The notes under the pieces: model-generated | Told to the model about the DNA's origin: nothing | What the model saw: only the letters and a program-made list of their open reading frames with translations | Databases searched by the model: none | Shown here: positions 1 to 7,386 of the stretch, one piece after another | Position numbering within the stretch: the stretch's first letter is position 1 | Layout: every line of letters begins with the position of its first letter | Translations under genes and position numbers: made by a program | Virus record (IMG/VR): IMGVR_UViG_3300030104_005137 | Coordinates: 1-56,290 of that record | Length of the DNA stretch: 56,290 nucleotides | Direction: 5' to 3' (one strand) | Origin: a virus

Positions 1-100
1 AACGTTTCCGCCTTGTTTGGCGGAGCTATCATTGGACCCACTACGGGCCCCCATTCTACTAAATCTGTTTGTCATATTTATTAATCTCCTTTTTTTTTTG
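1..100. repeat. terminal direct repeat, left copy (partner 56191-56290)
   Basis: Positions 1-100 recur at 56191-56290. The only difference I see is the length of the T homopolymer after position 90: nine T here and eight in the right copy. The repeat includes the first 25 codons of the minus-strand gene that is complete at 55936-56265 (its ATG is at 75 in this copy). It means the contig closes on itself: either the genome is circular or circularly permuted, or it has short direct terminal repeats. Assembly overlap is the simplest explanation. Confidence 0.9.
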
Positions 101-111
101 TTATCACATAA

Positions 112-143
112 TGTAAATAACTACGTTTACTATGTTATTTACA
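112..143. other. 10-bp perfect inverted repeat (hairpin) between minus-strand genes
   Basis: TGTAAATAAC (112-121) and GTTATTTACA (134-143) are perfect reverse complements around a 12-base loop. On the transcribed (minus) strand the hairpin lies just after the stop at 153 and before the A-tract and GGAG of the gene starting at 75/56265. It could be a transcript-processing or termination element or an operator. No T-run follows it on the minus strand, so a classical intrinsic terminator is unlikely. Confidence 0.45.
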
Positions 144-152
144 GTATGTGTC

Positions 153-497
153 TTAAGCATACAAGTCTCCAAAGTCAGATGGTAACGTATAGTTATCGCC
201 TGTGTCTGGTTGTATACCTGCCTCCTTCATCGCACCGATGAATGTTTCGAATATTTTTAGCATAATCAATACGTTTATCTGTTGCGTATTGGTTAGCTCG
301 GCTCCGTCTATTATCTTACGTATGCCTTCGTGTAGGTTATTACTCATAAACATATTGTTAATAACCTCTTCCATTTTTGTAAATTGCCTAAATTGTATAG
401 GCGTGAGTATCTTCTTTATATCTATGTTAGACGCTTCAACCTTATGTGCCTCGTCTATCATATCGAGAAACTCTGTTAGTATTTTGTTTTGTTTCAT
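153..497 (-). CDS. hypothetical alpha-helical protein, 114 aa
   Basis: I do not recognise this family. The protein is soluble, predicted helical and rich in Ile, Met and Asn, with no cysteine motif, membrane segment or signal peptide. The start at 497 is supported by GGAG about 9 bases upstream and follows the stop of the zinc-ribbon gene above it by only three bases, so it belongs to the minus-strand operon. A 10-bp hairpin follows its stop. It is the last gene before the contig closure and is transcribed toward the 109-aa gene that crosses it. Confidence 0.75.
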   Translation of the reverse strand: MKQNKILTEFLDMIDEAHKVEASNIDIKKILTPIQFRQFTKMEEVINNMFMSNNLHEGIRKIIDGAELTNTQQINVLIMLKIFETFIGAMKEAGIQPDTGDNYTLPSDFGDLYA

Positions 498-635
498 TTA
501 TATATCTCCATACATATATTTTCCATTGTAGCAGTACGGACACTTGTCCTCGTCTATTGTCTCTACTACCTCTCCGCAGTCGGGACATTCCACTATACCA
601 CTTCCATCAACGAAATCGCATATGTCATATTCCAT
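498..635 (-). CDS. zinc-ribbon microprotein, 45 aa
   Basis: This short acidic protein has two CxxC knuckles (CPDC and CPYC) separated by about 14 residues, the layout of a rubredoxin-like or transcription-factor-type zinc ribbon. The ATG at 635 overlaps the TAA of the upstream gene (TAATG), implying translational coupling. Its own TAA is immediately followed by the next ATG. The family gives no specific function. It is one of a series of very small zinc-ribbon proteins in this genome. Confidence 0.75.
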   Translation of the reverse strand: MEYDICDFVDGSGIVECPDCGEVVETIDEDKCPYCYNGKYMYGDI

Positions 636-1168
636 TATTCTCTCCTGCCTCCGCACTCAGGGTGTGTGCATCTCTCTGACGTAGACCGCCACGAGTAATC
701 TGCATACGCCTGATATGTCTTTCTAGCACTACAATCTTTACAGAATGTATGTCCGTCTATGTCTACCATACGTGGCACACCATCATAATCCATCTTCTTT
801 CTAATATCTGCGTACTCTATGTTCTCCTCTAACTGCCTCTCAACGTGTATCTTAGGTAATTGCTTACCTATCTCACACATAGGAACAGCCATACGTTTGG
901 TTTCCATAACATACTTTCTAAATTTCTCAGCATCCGTGTGGTCACGTATGTGGTAGTCTATGTCTATGAATGCGTGTTGTGTAGGGTCATCGTCAGATTG
1001 TCCTTCAATCTTTCCACCCCATTGTGGTTTTAGTTGCATACCTGCACCCTCGCACTTACTATCATCCGGATTATTTCCGAACACGCCTACCGGCCCGATT
1101 ACGTTGGCACAGTGTGGACACATATTCTGAGGATGCTTAACTGCCTGAGCAAATGGATACGCACCCAT
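635..1168 (-). CDS. hypothetical zinc-binding protein, 177 aa
   Basis: The family is not recognised. CPHC near residue 17 and CKDC near residue 142, plus further Cys/His residues at the C-terminus (CTHPEC), suggest two zinc knuckles flanking an acidic middle region. The ATG at 1168 overlaps the TAA of the 227-aa gene (TAATG), and GGTGAGG serves as ribosome-binding site. The gene sits in the same run as the amidotransferase/amidoligase pair, so a part in that module is possible, but nothing in its own sequence shows an activity. Confidence 0.8.
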   Translation of the reverse strand: MGAYPFAQAVKHPQNMCPHCANVIGPVGVFGNNPDDSKCEGAGMQLKPQWGGKIEGQSDDDPTQHAFIDIDYHIRDHTDAEKFRKYVMETKRMAVPMCEIGKQLPKIHVERQLEENIEYADIRKKMDYDGVPRMVDIDGHTFCKDCSARKTYQAYADYSWRSTSERCTHPECGGRRE

Positions 1169-1851
1169 TAATCCTCACCACTCCATTCAGGTTGGTCGAG
1201 AAACACAGGTGTGTGTCGGATAGAGTCCTCTTCTCGTCTATCTACCATAAATACTCTGTATCTCAGACGTGAATCCTGTTCCGAACCATCCTCGTAAGAG
1301 TTGAACTTTTCTATCTCGCCATCATTCCATACGAACGAAGTATACGAACGTACAACGTGGTCGCTACCACCATCTAACCTATGTGCGTTGTTCCAATACT
1401 CGGGGAACTCAGCCCCTCTACGTTGTAAGTCATACCACATATTATATACTGCCATATTACTTGGTTCTCTTCTCGCACGTGCACTAGTGACCGCATTCCA
1501 CAGGTTCGATGCTCCAAATCCACCTAAGTGATAGAAGAACTTCGTGTCTGTAAGTTTAACCGGTATACGTTCACCACGTGGACTACATCGTCTTGGGTAT
1601 GATTTACTATGTAGTAAAGCGTAGCCCTTGCCCTTGTTACTCCAACGTTCGACTGCTTTAATCATCTTGTGAGGCATTATAGGTAGCTGTGAGCGTTGCC
1701 ATTGAGGAAAGTGCAACATATACGGCTGTCTATCCTCGAACGCAAATAAACCTGTCAGGTCACGCCCACCGTGTGGATAGAAGAATGCGTTTGCATCATC
1801 TAAGTTTTCTGTCCAACTCTTGTCGGCATCTAGTAACATTGTCCTCGTCAT
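1168..1851 (-). CDS. hypothetical protein, 227 aa, next to GATase II
   Basis: The family is not recognised. The protein is soluble, rich in Arg and aromatic residues, and lacks a visible nucleotide-binding or membrane motif. It starts with an ATGA overlap on the stop of the class II glutamine amidotransferase gene (1848), so the two are probably translated in a coupled way. I infer a shared process with the amidotransferase and amidoligase from this arrangement only. The protein could supply or recognise their substrate, but that is a guess. Confidence 0.8.
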   Translation of the reverse strand: MTRTMLLDADKSWTENLDDANAFFYPHGGRDLTGLFAFEDRQPYMLHFPQWQRSQLPIMPHKMIKAVERWSNKGKGYALLHSKSYPRRCSPRGERIPVKLTDTKFFYHLGGFGASNLWNAVTSARARREPSNMAVYNMWYDLQRRGAEFPEYWNNAHRLDGGSDHVVRSYTSFVWNDGEIEKFNSYEDGSEQDSRLRYRVFMVDRREEDSIRHTPVFLDQPEWSGED

Positions 1852-3098
1852 TGATGGTCCTCTACGTACTTAACGATTTCTTGGTATTTAACTGTATAGT
1901 TGGAAACGTCACCTTTTCCTATATCATCCGTAGTAACCCACGCATCTGCATTTAGATAGCCTTCCAAGTATGTACCATACGCAATGGGAACATCACGTAG
2001 AACTACCTGTTGGTGTCTATCTGAGTATGAAGATACGCAATCTAATATCTCGTGTGAAAATTGTCCATTGAATATAATATCCTCATCGTATACGCAGAAG
2101 TTTTCTATGTCCTCAAGCACTCCCGAAAATATATCATCTACGTCAGTGCTAAACTCAGACGTTAATGAAGTCATAGCTTCTTTGGAAGCTACACGTTCTC
2201 TACGTTTAGTTTCGTTCTTCGATATCGAACAGCTATCGCTCACATCATCGAGTGAATCCCAATCATAGTAGTTGTAGCCATTTGCGTAGCCACCATAGTA
2301 TGTGACTCCTCCTCCTTTATATACGTAGGCTTTAGGTGTGAAGTCCTCTACATTTACAATGTCCATACCATTGTCTCCTTTATATACTACGTTGTATATA
2401 ACACCACCTTCGGGTGATGCTATGTGCCTTGCTTTAAATAGGTCTGCCCCGAATAGTCCATCGCTTTTTATATACCCCATATCCTCTAAGCTGGACTTAG
2501 ACGTGCTACCGTATATACTTATGTTGTCCTGTGCATCTAAAGTTTTCATCATATAGAAACTTGTGCTATTGTTCTTCAAGTAATACAGGTTCTCTGAGCT
2601 GTGCATATATATGAATATCGAGTATGACCCCGTCAATTCCTCTACGCTTTGCTTGATTGCGTCAAGCTCCTCACTGCCCTCACGTATGTAGTGGTCTACT
2701 AACGCAGGAACAATCGCACTATCTGTAACAGCCTTGTAGTCAAAGCCATACTTAGCTTTCAATTCACCATCGTTATTGATGATACCGTTATGCACAATCG
2801 TGCAGGTATCATTCGAGAACGGGTGGTTGTTCTCATTGTCCTTTTCACTACCCTGCGTAGCAAGTCTATTGTGACCCACTAACCAATTACTTGGTAGTGC
2901 GGACAATACGTGCTTGATGCTCAAGTCCTTTTTGTCCTTGAGGTCATCGTATGCTTTGCCTACCTTCCATTGGTAGGAACTGCTGAATATACCGGTTGCG
3001 TCTGCGTTCGACCTAGAACCCTTCTGCAACATTTCAATGAAGTTATTTACGTTGTCATTGGCCAACGAATCGCTCATCACGAATTGTATCTCACACAT
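1848..3098 (-). CDS. class II glutamine amidotransferase (Ntn hydrolase), 416 aa
   Basis: The protein starts MCEIQF, placing Cys2 at the position of the N-terminal nucleophile of type II glutamine amidotransferases (GlmS, PurF and AsnB family). Other family marks follow in order: GHNRLATQG (residues 75-83), NHPF (91-94) and HNG (103-105). The N-terminal half is therefore a glutaminase domain that releases ammonia from glutamine. The C-terminal half (about 230-416) has no recognisable synthetase or sugar-isomerase domain, so the ammonia acceptor is unknown. AAGGAGGTGA lies directly upstream of the ATG. The gene overlaps by 8 bases the amidoligase-like gene before it and by 4 bases the 227-aa gene after it. 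The amidoligase partner is the best hint to function. Confidence 0.87.
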   Translation of the reverse strand: MCEIQFVMSDSLANDNVNNFIEMLQKGSRSNADATGIFSSSYQWKVGKAYDDLKDKKDLSIKHVLSALPSNWLVGHNRLATQGSEKDNENNHPFSNDTCTIVHNGIINNDGELKAKYGFDYKAVTDSAIVPALVDHYIREGSEELDAIKQSVEELTGSYSIFIYMHSSENLYYLKNNSTSFYMMKTLDAQDNISIYGSTSKSSLEDMGYIKSDGLFGADLFKARHIASPEGGVIYNVVYKGDNGMDIVNVEDFTPKAYVYKGGGVTYYGGYANGYNYYDWDSLDDVSDSCSISKNETKRRERVASKEAMTSLTSEFSTDVDDIFSGVLEDIENFCVYDEDIIFNGQFSHEILDCVSSYSDRHQQVVLRDVPIAYGTYLEGYLNADAWVTTDDIGKGDVSNYTVKYQEIVKYVEDHQ

Positions 3099-4398
3099 TA
3101 TTTATCACCTCCTTTCGTGTTATATGTGTATCGTAGTTTGTAACTAACCAATCTCTCACCTGTGGTGAGAACTGTCCTGCAAAGTCCTTTATAGTAATCA
3201 GTCCGTGTGCGTCATCTCTGAACCTCAACGAACGTGGTCTGTAAGCGGACTTGCGTATGAACTCATTCCAAAACTGTATGAACAGTTTGTAATCCGAAGC
3301 AACCTGCTTGTATGCATTCTTGCTCCAATACGTATCGTCTACGTAATTGCGTCTGTATGTCAACGGCCTATACAATCGGATTTCTATACGTTTGTTGTCA
3401 GGCAGTCCCATAGGACTCCAATTAATCCACGCATATCTACCCATTTCAGAGCCACGTGTAGCACGTGACCTGTGTCTATCGTAGGTGTAATCACGTTTCT
3501 TATCCATCGCCCATTGACCTGCCCAAGCCACGTATGAATCTGTCCATCCACAAGCGTAAGACCTCTGCATTTCTGTGAAGTAATTGAACTCGTCAGACAT
3601 ACGTATTAGGTTATCGAATCGTTGCATAGCTTTCCATACGTTCTTCTGTCGATTCAAGGTCACGCCTTCCATCTCGTAGTGGAAGTGCCATCCTACGTTG
3701 TTGGTCATCTGCCAACCATTGTCACCGAACAAGTTACACATATCATCTATCGTGTCACCTAGTAGGTCACCACGCATTGGATGTGTTACGTATTCAGTGC
3801 CGTAGTTAAGAGAACCATCCTCTTTAGCCTCCGCAATACGATTGTATAATGCCGATGGCATTAACTCACGCATAGGTTCACCATCTTCTGCCTCGAACTC
3901 TACACCTACGTAGGTTCTGACAGGATACTTCCTAAACGTGTTTGTTTCAATCTTGGCGAATCTATTGTGCCAACGGTCAGCTCTGTGCCTGTGGTGGTCG
4001 GAACAATCGCAACATACATATGCGTCTATGTTGTCCATCCATTCTGCATCATCTATGTGACCTATCCAACTACAATCGTGACAATGTGCCAACTCATCCG
4101 AGTAATACTCGTGGTTGACGCAGTCACCATTGGACAGCTCAGACATATTGTCATTGAATGCGTAGTCGCCACTCCAATCACAGGTAAAGCAGTGGTCATC
4201 CAGCGTAGCTTGACTTACACGGTAACCGTCTACTGTTGCCACCAATTCTCTGACAATCTCACCACTCCAATCACACGTAGGTAATTCCGTCAAACAGCAA
4301 TCACATATATCTACGTCATCGCCTTCGATGGACTCTACGTTAGTAGCTGGTTCATCTCTACATACATCACAAATGATGTCATCGTTTTCTGATTCCAT
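3091..4398 (-). CDS. amidoligase (COOH-NH2 ligase, glutamine-synthetase-like fold) with N-terminal zinc fingers
   Basis: The first 135 residues carry many Cys pairs (CDVC, CDCC, CHDC, CCDC and two CDW repeats), probably several treble-clef zinc fingers. From about residue 163 the motifs of the amidoligase/COOH-NH2 ligase family appear: VGVEFEAED, EDGSLNYGTEYVTHP, VGWHFHYEM and IEIRLYRPL. These correspond to the acidic metal-binding, DGS, GxHxH and ExR motifs. Members form amide bonds between carboxylates and amines using ATP. I choose the ATG at 4398, preceded by GGAG. An in-frame GTG at 4443 would overlap the upstream stop and add 15 residues. The next gene is a class II glutamine amidotransferase overlapping by 8 bases, which suggests glutamine-derived ammonia feeds the ligase. 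The substrate is unknown. Confidence 0.82.
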   Translation of the reverse strand: MESENDDIICDVCRDEPATNVESIEGDDVDICDCCLTELPTCDWSGEIVRELVATVDGYRVSQATLDDHCFTCDWSGDYAFNDNMSELSNGDCVNHEYYSDELAHCHDCSWIGHIDDAEWMDNIDAYVCCDCSDHHRHRADRWHNRFAKIETNTFRKYPVRTYVGVEFEAEDGEPMRELMPSALYNRIAEAKEDGSLNYGTEYVTHPMRGDLLGDTIDDMCNLFGDNGWQMTNNVGWHFHYEMEGVTLNRQKNVWKAMQRFDNLIRMSDEFNYFTEMQRSYACGWTDSYVAWAGQWAMDKKRDYTYDRHRSRATRGSEMGRYAWINWSPMGLPDNKRIEIRLYRPLTYRRNYVDDTYWSKNAYKQVASDYKLFIQFWNEFIRKSAYRPRSLRFRDDAHGLITIKDFAGQFSPQVRDWLVTNYDTHITRKEVINNV

Positions 4399-4439
4399 AT
4401 TTTTTTTCTCCAAAGGTTTGTTAGGTTCATTCAAACTCT

Positions 4440-4907
4440 TCACTTTGTGAAGAGGTTTGAATTAACCGTAAAGCCATTCTCAACAGGCCACCAATAAGGG
4501 TAGCTCTCTATCTCCTGCGTAGACAGAATGGCATCGTCTACGAAGAGTCCTGCGTAGAAATCGTAATCCTTACGCAGTAGGTTCACACGGTGTGACTTGT
4601 GTAACTCAGGTTGGTGTAACCACGTAGGTATACTTAGCTGAGAGTAATTCACATCGTAGAACTCCATCGTGTTCTTGTATCCACGTGACTTCCATTCGTC
4701 AATCATCACGTTTACATACACACGTAGTGCTTGTTCGTAACCTTTCCACATCTGCGTAGCAGGGTGATTGACCCACCCCTTGTGCTTGTAGTCAGGTGAG
4801 AGTGCGTTGAGTATTTGCATACCCTCCACTCTTTGCTTACCGAGTCGCCGGTAGTCTAACGCTTGTGCAGACCTTACAAAGTCTGCGTATGGTAGGAATG
4901 TTTGCAT
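4440..4907 (-). CDS. pyrimidine-dimer DNA glycosylase-family protein, 155 aa
   Basis: The N-terminus (MQTFLPYADF, LDYRRLGKQRVE) followed by WVNHPATQMWKGYE, EWKSRGY, HRVNLLRKD and YPYWWP matches a widespread small family in bacteria and phages that databases label pyrimidine dimer DNA glycosylase/endonuclease V-like. The motif order and 155-residue length fit. The assigned activity (repair of UV dimers) comes from the family annotation and is weakly tested for this branch. The ATG at 4907 follows the TAA of a small gene by two bases. A repair role would suit a virus of sunlit water, but that is inference. Confidence 0.7.
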   Translation of the reverse strand: MQTFLPYADFVRSAQALDYRRLGKQRVEGMQILNALSPDYKHKGWVNHPATQMWKGYEQALRVYVNVMIDEWKSRGYKNTMEFYDVNYSQLSIPTWLHQPELHKSHRVNLLRKDYDFYAGLFVDDAILSTQEIESYPYWWPVENGFTVNSNLFTK

Positions 4908-4909
4908 AT

Positions 4910-5077
4910 TTATTTACCTCGTTTCTTTCGTATTATACGCACGGGTTTACCGTGTGGGCTTATCCGCACGTTCTTGATTACCTCGTTCCAATCGATGAAG
5001 GGTTCCCCCTTCTCGCTCGACTTGGGTAGTTCGTAATTTTCGTATGGCGTACGTACGCTTGACCTACGTCTGCTCAT
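4910..5077 (-). CDS. small basic hypothetical protein, 55 aa
   Basis: This 55-residue Arg/Lys-rich protein begins MSRRRSS and ends with a basic tail. It has no cysteine motif or membrane segment. The ATG at 5077 overlaps the TGA of the preceding gene (ATGA) and lies after an exceptionally purine-rich GAGGAGGAGGAAG stretch that encodes the Glu tail of the upstream protein and doubles as ribosome-binding site. Binding to nucleic acid is plausible from charge alone. Confidence 0.65.
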   Translation of the reverse strand: MSRRRSSVRTPYENYELPKSSEKGEPFIDWNEVIKNVRISPHGKPVRIIRKKRGK

Positions 5078-5265
5078 TCTTCCTCCTCCTCGTATACGTA
5101 GGAGTATACAGTCCCGTTGCCCATCTCCTTCTTAGCCTCACGTATAATCTGTGCAATTATACCGTTCGTCAATGTTCCTTCGTACGTGCCATCGTCAGTC
5201 AGGCACAAAGGTAGCATCTTGACCTCATCTTCGTGCAGACGCACGTTTACCTCAATCCAGCTCAT
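5074..5265 (-). CDS. hypothetical protein, 63 aa, with poly-Glu tail
   Basis: The family is not recognised. The start at 5265 (MSWIEVNV) is chosen because CTATGA overlaps the stop of the upstream gene. An in-frame ATG at 5280 is possible but overlaps more. The protein ends in five consecutive Glu residues encoded by the GAGGAGGAGGAAGAA tract that forms the ribosome-binding site of the following gene. Confidence 0.6.
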   Translation of the reverse strand: MSWIEVNVRLHEDEVKMLPLCLTDDGTYEGTLTNGIIAQIIREAKKEMGNGTVYSYVYEEEEE

Positions 5266-5459
5266 AGGTTGTTGGCCCATCCTACGTATGGTGCACAGAA
5301 CTCACGTAGTGATTCTGCATCCTTCCAATCCTGATGCTCATCATACGCACGTCCTACGAGGCTGTCCTCGTGTATGATGTCACGTTCTTCCTGTGTTAAG
5401 TCTACGTCTCCGTAGAAGTCGTCATCTATGCTCATATCTGTGTGTGTGTTTGTGTTCAT
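5262..5459 (-). CDS. acidic hypothetical protein, 65 aa
   Basis: This is a very acidic protein (many Asp and Glu, with the run DDDFYGDVD near the N-terminus) without recognised domains. I place the start at 5459, 6 bases after AAGGAGTGA, which contains the stop of the upstream gene. A longer in-frame start at 5483 would lie inside that gene. The charge might suit a DNA-mimic or protein-binding role, but there is no direct support. Confidence 0.6.
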   Translation of the reverse strand: MNTNTHTDMSIDDDFYGDVDLTQEERDIIHEDSLVGRAYDEHQDWKDAESLREFCAPYVGWANNL

Positions 5460-5464
5460 TTTGT

Positions 5465-5929
5465 TCACTCCTTTGTGTCCCATCCTGCATACTCGAAGGC
5501 ACGTAGGATACCTGCCTTATCATCCTTCGCAGTCGCTATCGTGAAATCACGTAGTGATGCGTTCGTGAGGTTAAGTGGGTTCGATGCCCTATCACTTGCG
5601 TAGGCTTTGCGATAGTTACCCATCGCATCCGCATACTTACCTGCCATACGTTGGTGTTGAACGTGGAATGGGGACTCACGTGCATACGTAGACAGCTCCG
5701 AGTTTGCTACTGCTGGTTCTTCGTGGTTATACGCATTACGATACGAACACCACGCATTACGCCACGCTAACACATCATCCGTAGACAATGCGTATTGCTC
5801 TGCTATTGCCCAACTGAATGGGCGAACAGGGTGTGGAGACCCTGCTGTAGCCCGTGCACACTCAGGGAGAGTGTCACCGACTGTCTGACACGGGGATGTA
5901 TTATCCCTCAACGCTTCGTTTGGAAACAT
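5465..5929 (-). CDS. hypothetical protein, 154 aa, leaderless early-type gene
   Basis: The family is not recognised. The protein is helical and rich in Ala, Arg and Tyr, with more GC-rich codons than the structural genes. The start codon at 5929 lies about 26 bp downstream of the centre of a TATA box (5952-5959) with an upstream BRE-like AAGCAAAG. The mRNA is therefore probably leaderless and this is the first gene of a transcript. No Shine-Dalgarno site is needed or seen. It lies directly downstream of the putative origin region and heads the transcription unit leading to the amidoligase module. Confidence 0.72.
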   Translation of the reverse strand: MFPNEALRDNTSPCQTVGDTLPECARATAGSPHPVRPFSWAIAEQYALSTDDVLAWRNAWCSYRNAYNHEEPAVANSELSTYARESPFHVQHQRMAGKYADAMGNYRKAYASDRASNPLNLTNASLRDFTIATAKDDKAGILRAFEYAGWDTKE

Positions 5930-5950
5930 TGACCTCTCAGAATCAGGGTT

Positions 5951-5968
5951 CTTTATAAACCTTTGCTT
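5951..5968 (-). promoter_or_regulatory. archaeal BRE/TATA promoter of the 154-aa gene
   Basis: On the minus strand the sequence is AAGCAAAGGTTTATAAAG: a purine-rich BRE followed by a TTTATAAA box. The box centre is 26-27 bp from the ATG at 5929, the normal TATA-to-start distance in archaea, so transcription should begin at or next to the start codon. A copy differing by one base lies at 7161-7178 with the same spacing to its gene. Confidence 0.8.
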
Positions 5969-6175
5969 CCCTCGATGTCAAGGCCACAGGTGTGTGACGT
6001 CAGGCCTACATCACGCCCCCCGCATAACGCCCATATCACCCGCATCATACACGCACGGCACACGCCTATAGCACATAGCATCTGTGTTTATTAGAGGACA
6101 TACTTCTACGTATATATATATACATATATGTTCTATGTTTACAAACGTATGTGTATCCCCCCTCTCTCTCCTACG

Positions 6176-6204
6176 TACGTATATGTTCACATACGTATAT
6201 GTTC
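6176..6204. repeat. 13-bp direct repeats (iteron-like)
   Basis: TACGTATATGTTC occurs at 6176-6188 and again at 6192-6204. Partial copies flank them: CATATATGTTC at 6123-6133 and CGTATATGT from 6204. The 16-bp period is short of two helical turns. These could be binding sites for an initiator or regulator in the ACGT-rich gap. Confidence 0.55.
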
Positions 6205-6405
6205 GTATATGTATATACATACATACGTATACGTATACGCAACTGCAATAGCACTTATTGTTCATACGAACGCACGAACGTAGAAGAACATCTGACCCCC
6301 CTCACTAACGTACGTGTACGTACGTATGCGAGATAGCACAAGTTCATAGACGTGCGTAGATTAGAAAACGTACGCGCGTAGGCGCGTGTGACCCTACGCA
6401 CGTAG

Positions 6406-6420
6406 GTATGGATAAAATAA
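6406..6420. repeat. 15-bp repeat, copy 1 (copy 2 at 7356-7370)
   Basis: GTATGGATAAAATAA is found here and identically at 7356-7370. Both copies lie in the gaps flanking the 212-aa gene (6501-7139) and both follow GC-rich sequence with GCGCG elements. Read on the minus strand the element is T-rich (TTATTTTATCC), so it could mark transcript ends. Read on the plus strand it is a weak TATA-like box. Confidence 0.45.
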
Positions 6421-6500
6421 CGTAGACTAGTCCGCCCTACGTATGTAGGTGAACGTAGTGAGCAGTTTTCCTACGTGCTCAGGTAGTCAGGTGTGTGCGT

Positions 6501-7139
6501 CTAACCCTGTGGGTCGAACACCAAGTAGTCAACCTTCATACGTTGACCCTTGGTCGCCTTGTCTACGCTCTTGTAGAAGGGCGAAGTTTGTTTGAACGCC
6601 TGTGCGTCTTTCTTGCGTAGGGCCCCGATGATGTATCGTGTGCCTACCTTGTCGTCTTTGACGACAACCCCGAAGGCTTTGCCCTCGTATGTGCCTACCT
6701 GCTCAAGGAACAGCTTAGTCGTGAACCCTGTCCCTGCGTCTTTTCGCATACGTAGGTAGTCCCTGCATACGCTCAGTGCATCAGGTTCGTCGACGACGAC
6801 AGCCTGAACCACAGGTAAGTGCGTAGGTGTAGTCATACCGAGTATCTCGTGAACGCCTGAGAGATTCCCAAGCTTACGTGCGAAGTTCTTCACGTTACCC
6901 GAAATGAACTCACCGTTCCCACGTGTGGACATCTTCGTGATGCTCACGCTACGTCTGACCCCATCGAAGAACCGGTCAAGCTGTTTGCGTTGCTTCTCGC
7001 CCGAACACCCAGCACGTTCGTAAACGTCTGCGTAGGTGTCTTGTGTAGCCGACTTGCGACTGACTAGCTCGGCTTGTAGCTGGGCATCCGTATACCCAGC
7101 TAAGCCCTGTGTGTCTGTGTTCGTTGTCACATTTTTCAC
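6501..7139 (-). CDS. hypothetical protein, 212 aa, leaderless gene beside putative origin
   Basis: The family is not recognised. The N-terminal third is hydrophilic (Thr/Gln/Asp), followed by an Arg/Lys-rich mixed alpha/beta region with alternating hydrophobic strands (VVQAVVVDEPDAL, FGVVVKDD, TRYIIGALRKKD) and a basic C-terminus. The ATG at 7139 lies 26 bp after the centre of the TATA box at 7162-7169, so a leaderless monocistronic transcript is likely. Its place between two regulatory gaps next to the putative origin makes a DNA-binding or initiator role worth testing. No motif proves it. Confidence 0.72.
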   Translation of the reverse strand: MKNVTTNTDTQGLAGYTDAQLQAELVSRKSATQDTYADVYERAGCSGEKQRKQLDRFFDGVRRSVSITKMSTRGNGEFISGNVKNFARKLGNLSGVHEILGMTTPTHLPVVQAVVVDEPDALSVCRDYLRMRKDAGTGFTTKLFLEQVGTYEGKAFGVVVKDDKVGTRYIIGALRKKDAQAFKQTSPFYKSVDKATKGQRMKVDYLVFDPQG

Positions 7140-7160
7140 CGTTCCTCAGTAGGGGGCTTT

Positions 7161-7178
7161 CTTTATAAAGCTTTGCTT
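7161..7178 (-). promoter_or_regulatory. archaeal BRE/TATA promoter of the 212-aa gene
   Basis: On the minus strand the sequence is AAGCAAAGCTTTATAAAG, identical except for one base to the element at 5951-5968. The TATA centre is 26 bp upstream of the ATG at 7139, as in the other copy. Directly upstream lie two tandem 12-bp repeats (7179-7202) that could be an operator. Confidence 0.8.
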
Positions 7179-7202
7179 ATCGACGATAACATCGACGACA
7201 AC
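7179..7202. repeat. tandem 12-bp repeat ATCGACGAYAAC (x2) upstream of promoter
   Basis: ATCGACGATAAC (7179-7190) and ATCGACGACAAC (7191-7202) abut the BRE of the promoter at 7161-7178. A related ATCGACGACAA lies at 8467-8477 in the divergent control region. The position immediately upstream of BRE/TATA suits an activator or repressor site. Confidence 0.5.
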
Positions 7203-7355
7203 GACACGCGTATATCGTGAGGCGTGGGCGATTGCAGATGGTTCCGAAAGCTGGGTTTCACATACGCCGACCGCGTGATATCGCCTTCGCGTAAGGTTTA
7301 TGTATTCCAAAGCCACAGGCGCGTGAGCGCGCGAGCGCGTGGGATAGGGTATGCA

Positions 7356-7370
7356 GTATGGATAAAATAA
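7356..7370. repeat. 15-bp repeat, copy 2 (copy 1 at 6406-6420)
   Basis: This is an identical copy of GTATGGATAAAATAA. On the minus strand it gives the T-rich tail downstream of the hairpin at 7387-7402, favouring a role at transcript ends. Confidence 0.45.
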
Positions 7371-7386
7371 AGTAAGTAGAGCCTGT

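Larger units (their letters stand above)
5969..6500. other. non-coding ACGT-rich region, candidate replication origin
   Basis: Between the promoter at 5951-5968 and the gene ending at 6501 I see no credible gene. The stretch contains dense ACGT tetramers (about 19 by eye in 6061-6480, where fewer than 2 are expected by chance), alternating pyrimidine-purine runs such as the TATATATATA around 6110-6122, the palindrome ATGTATATACAT at 6209-6220, and a 13-bp direct repeat. Short open frames here encode only Tyr/Val low-complexity strings. Such iteron-like, easily melted DNA flanked by early genes is typical of a replication origin. That function is inferred. Confidence 0.5.

Noticed and set aside
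4399-4443. GTG start adding 15 residues to the amidoligase
   Set aside because: It is possible through overlap with the previous stop, but the ATG at 4398 has its own GGAG site and starts right before the first zinc finger.
6011-6265. 84-codon open frame on the minus strand in the ACGT-rich gap
   Set aside because: It encodes a Tyr/Val/Cys low-complexity string produced by alternating TACGTA repeats, with no ribosome-binding site or promoter at the right place.
6151-6336. 61-codon plus-strand open frame in the same gap
   Set aside because: The composition is again dictated by the repeats, and the surrounding genes are all on the other strand.
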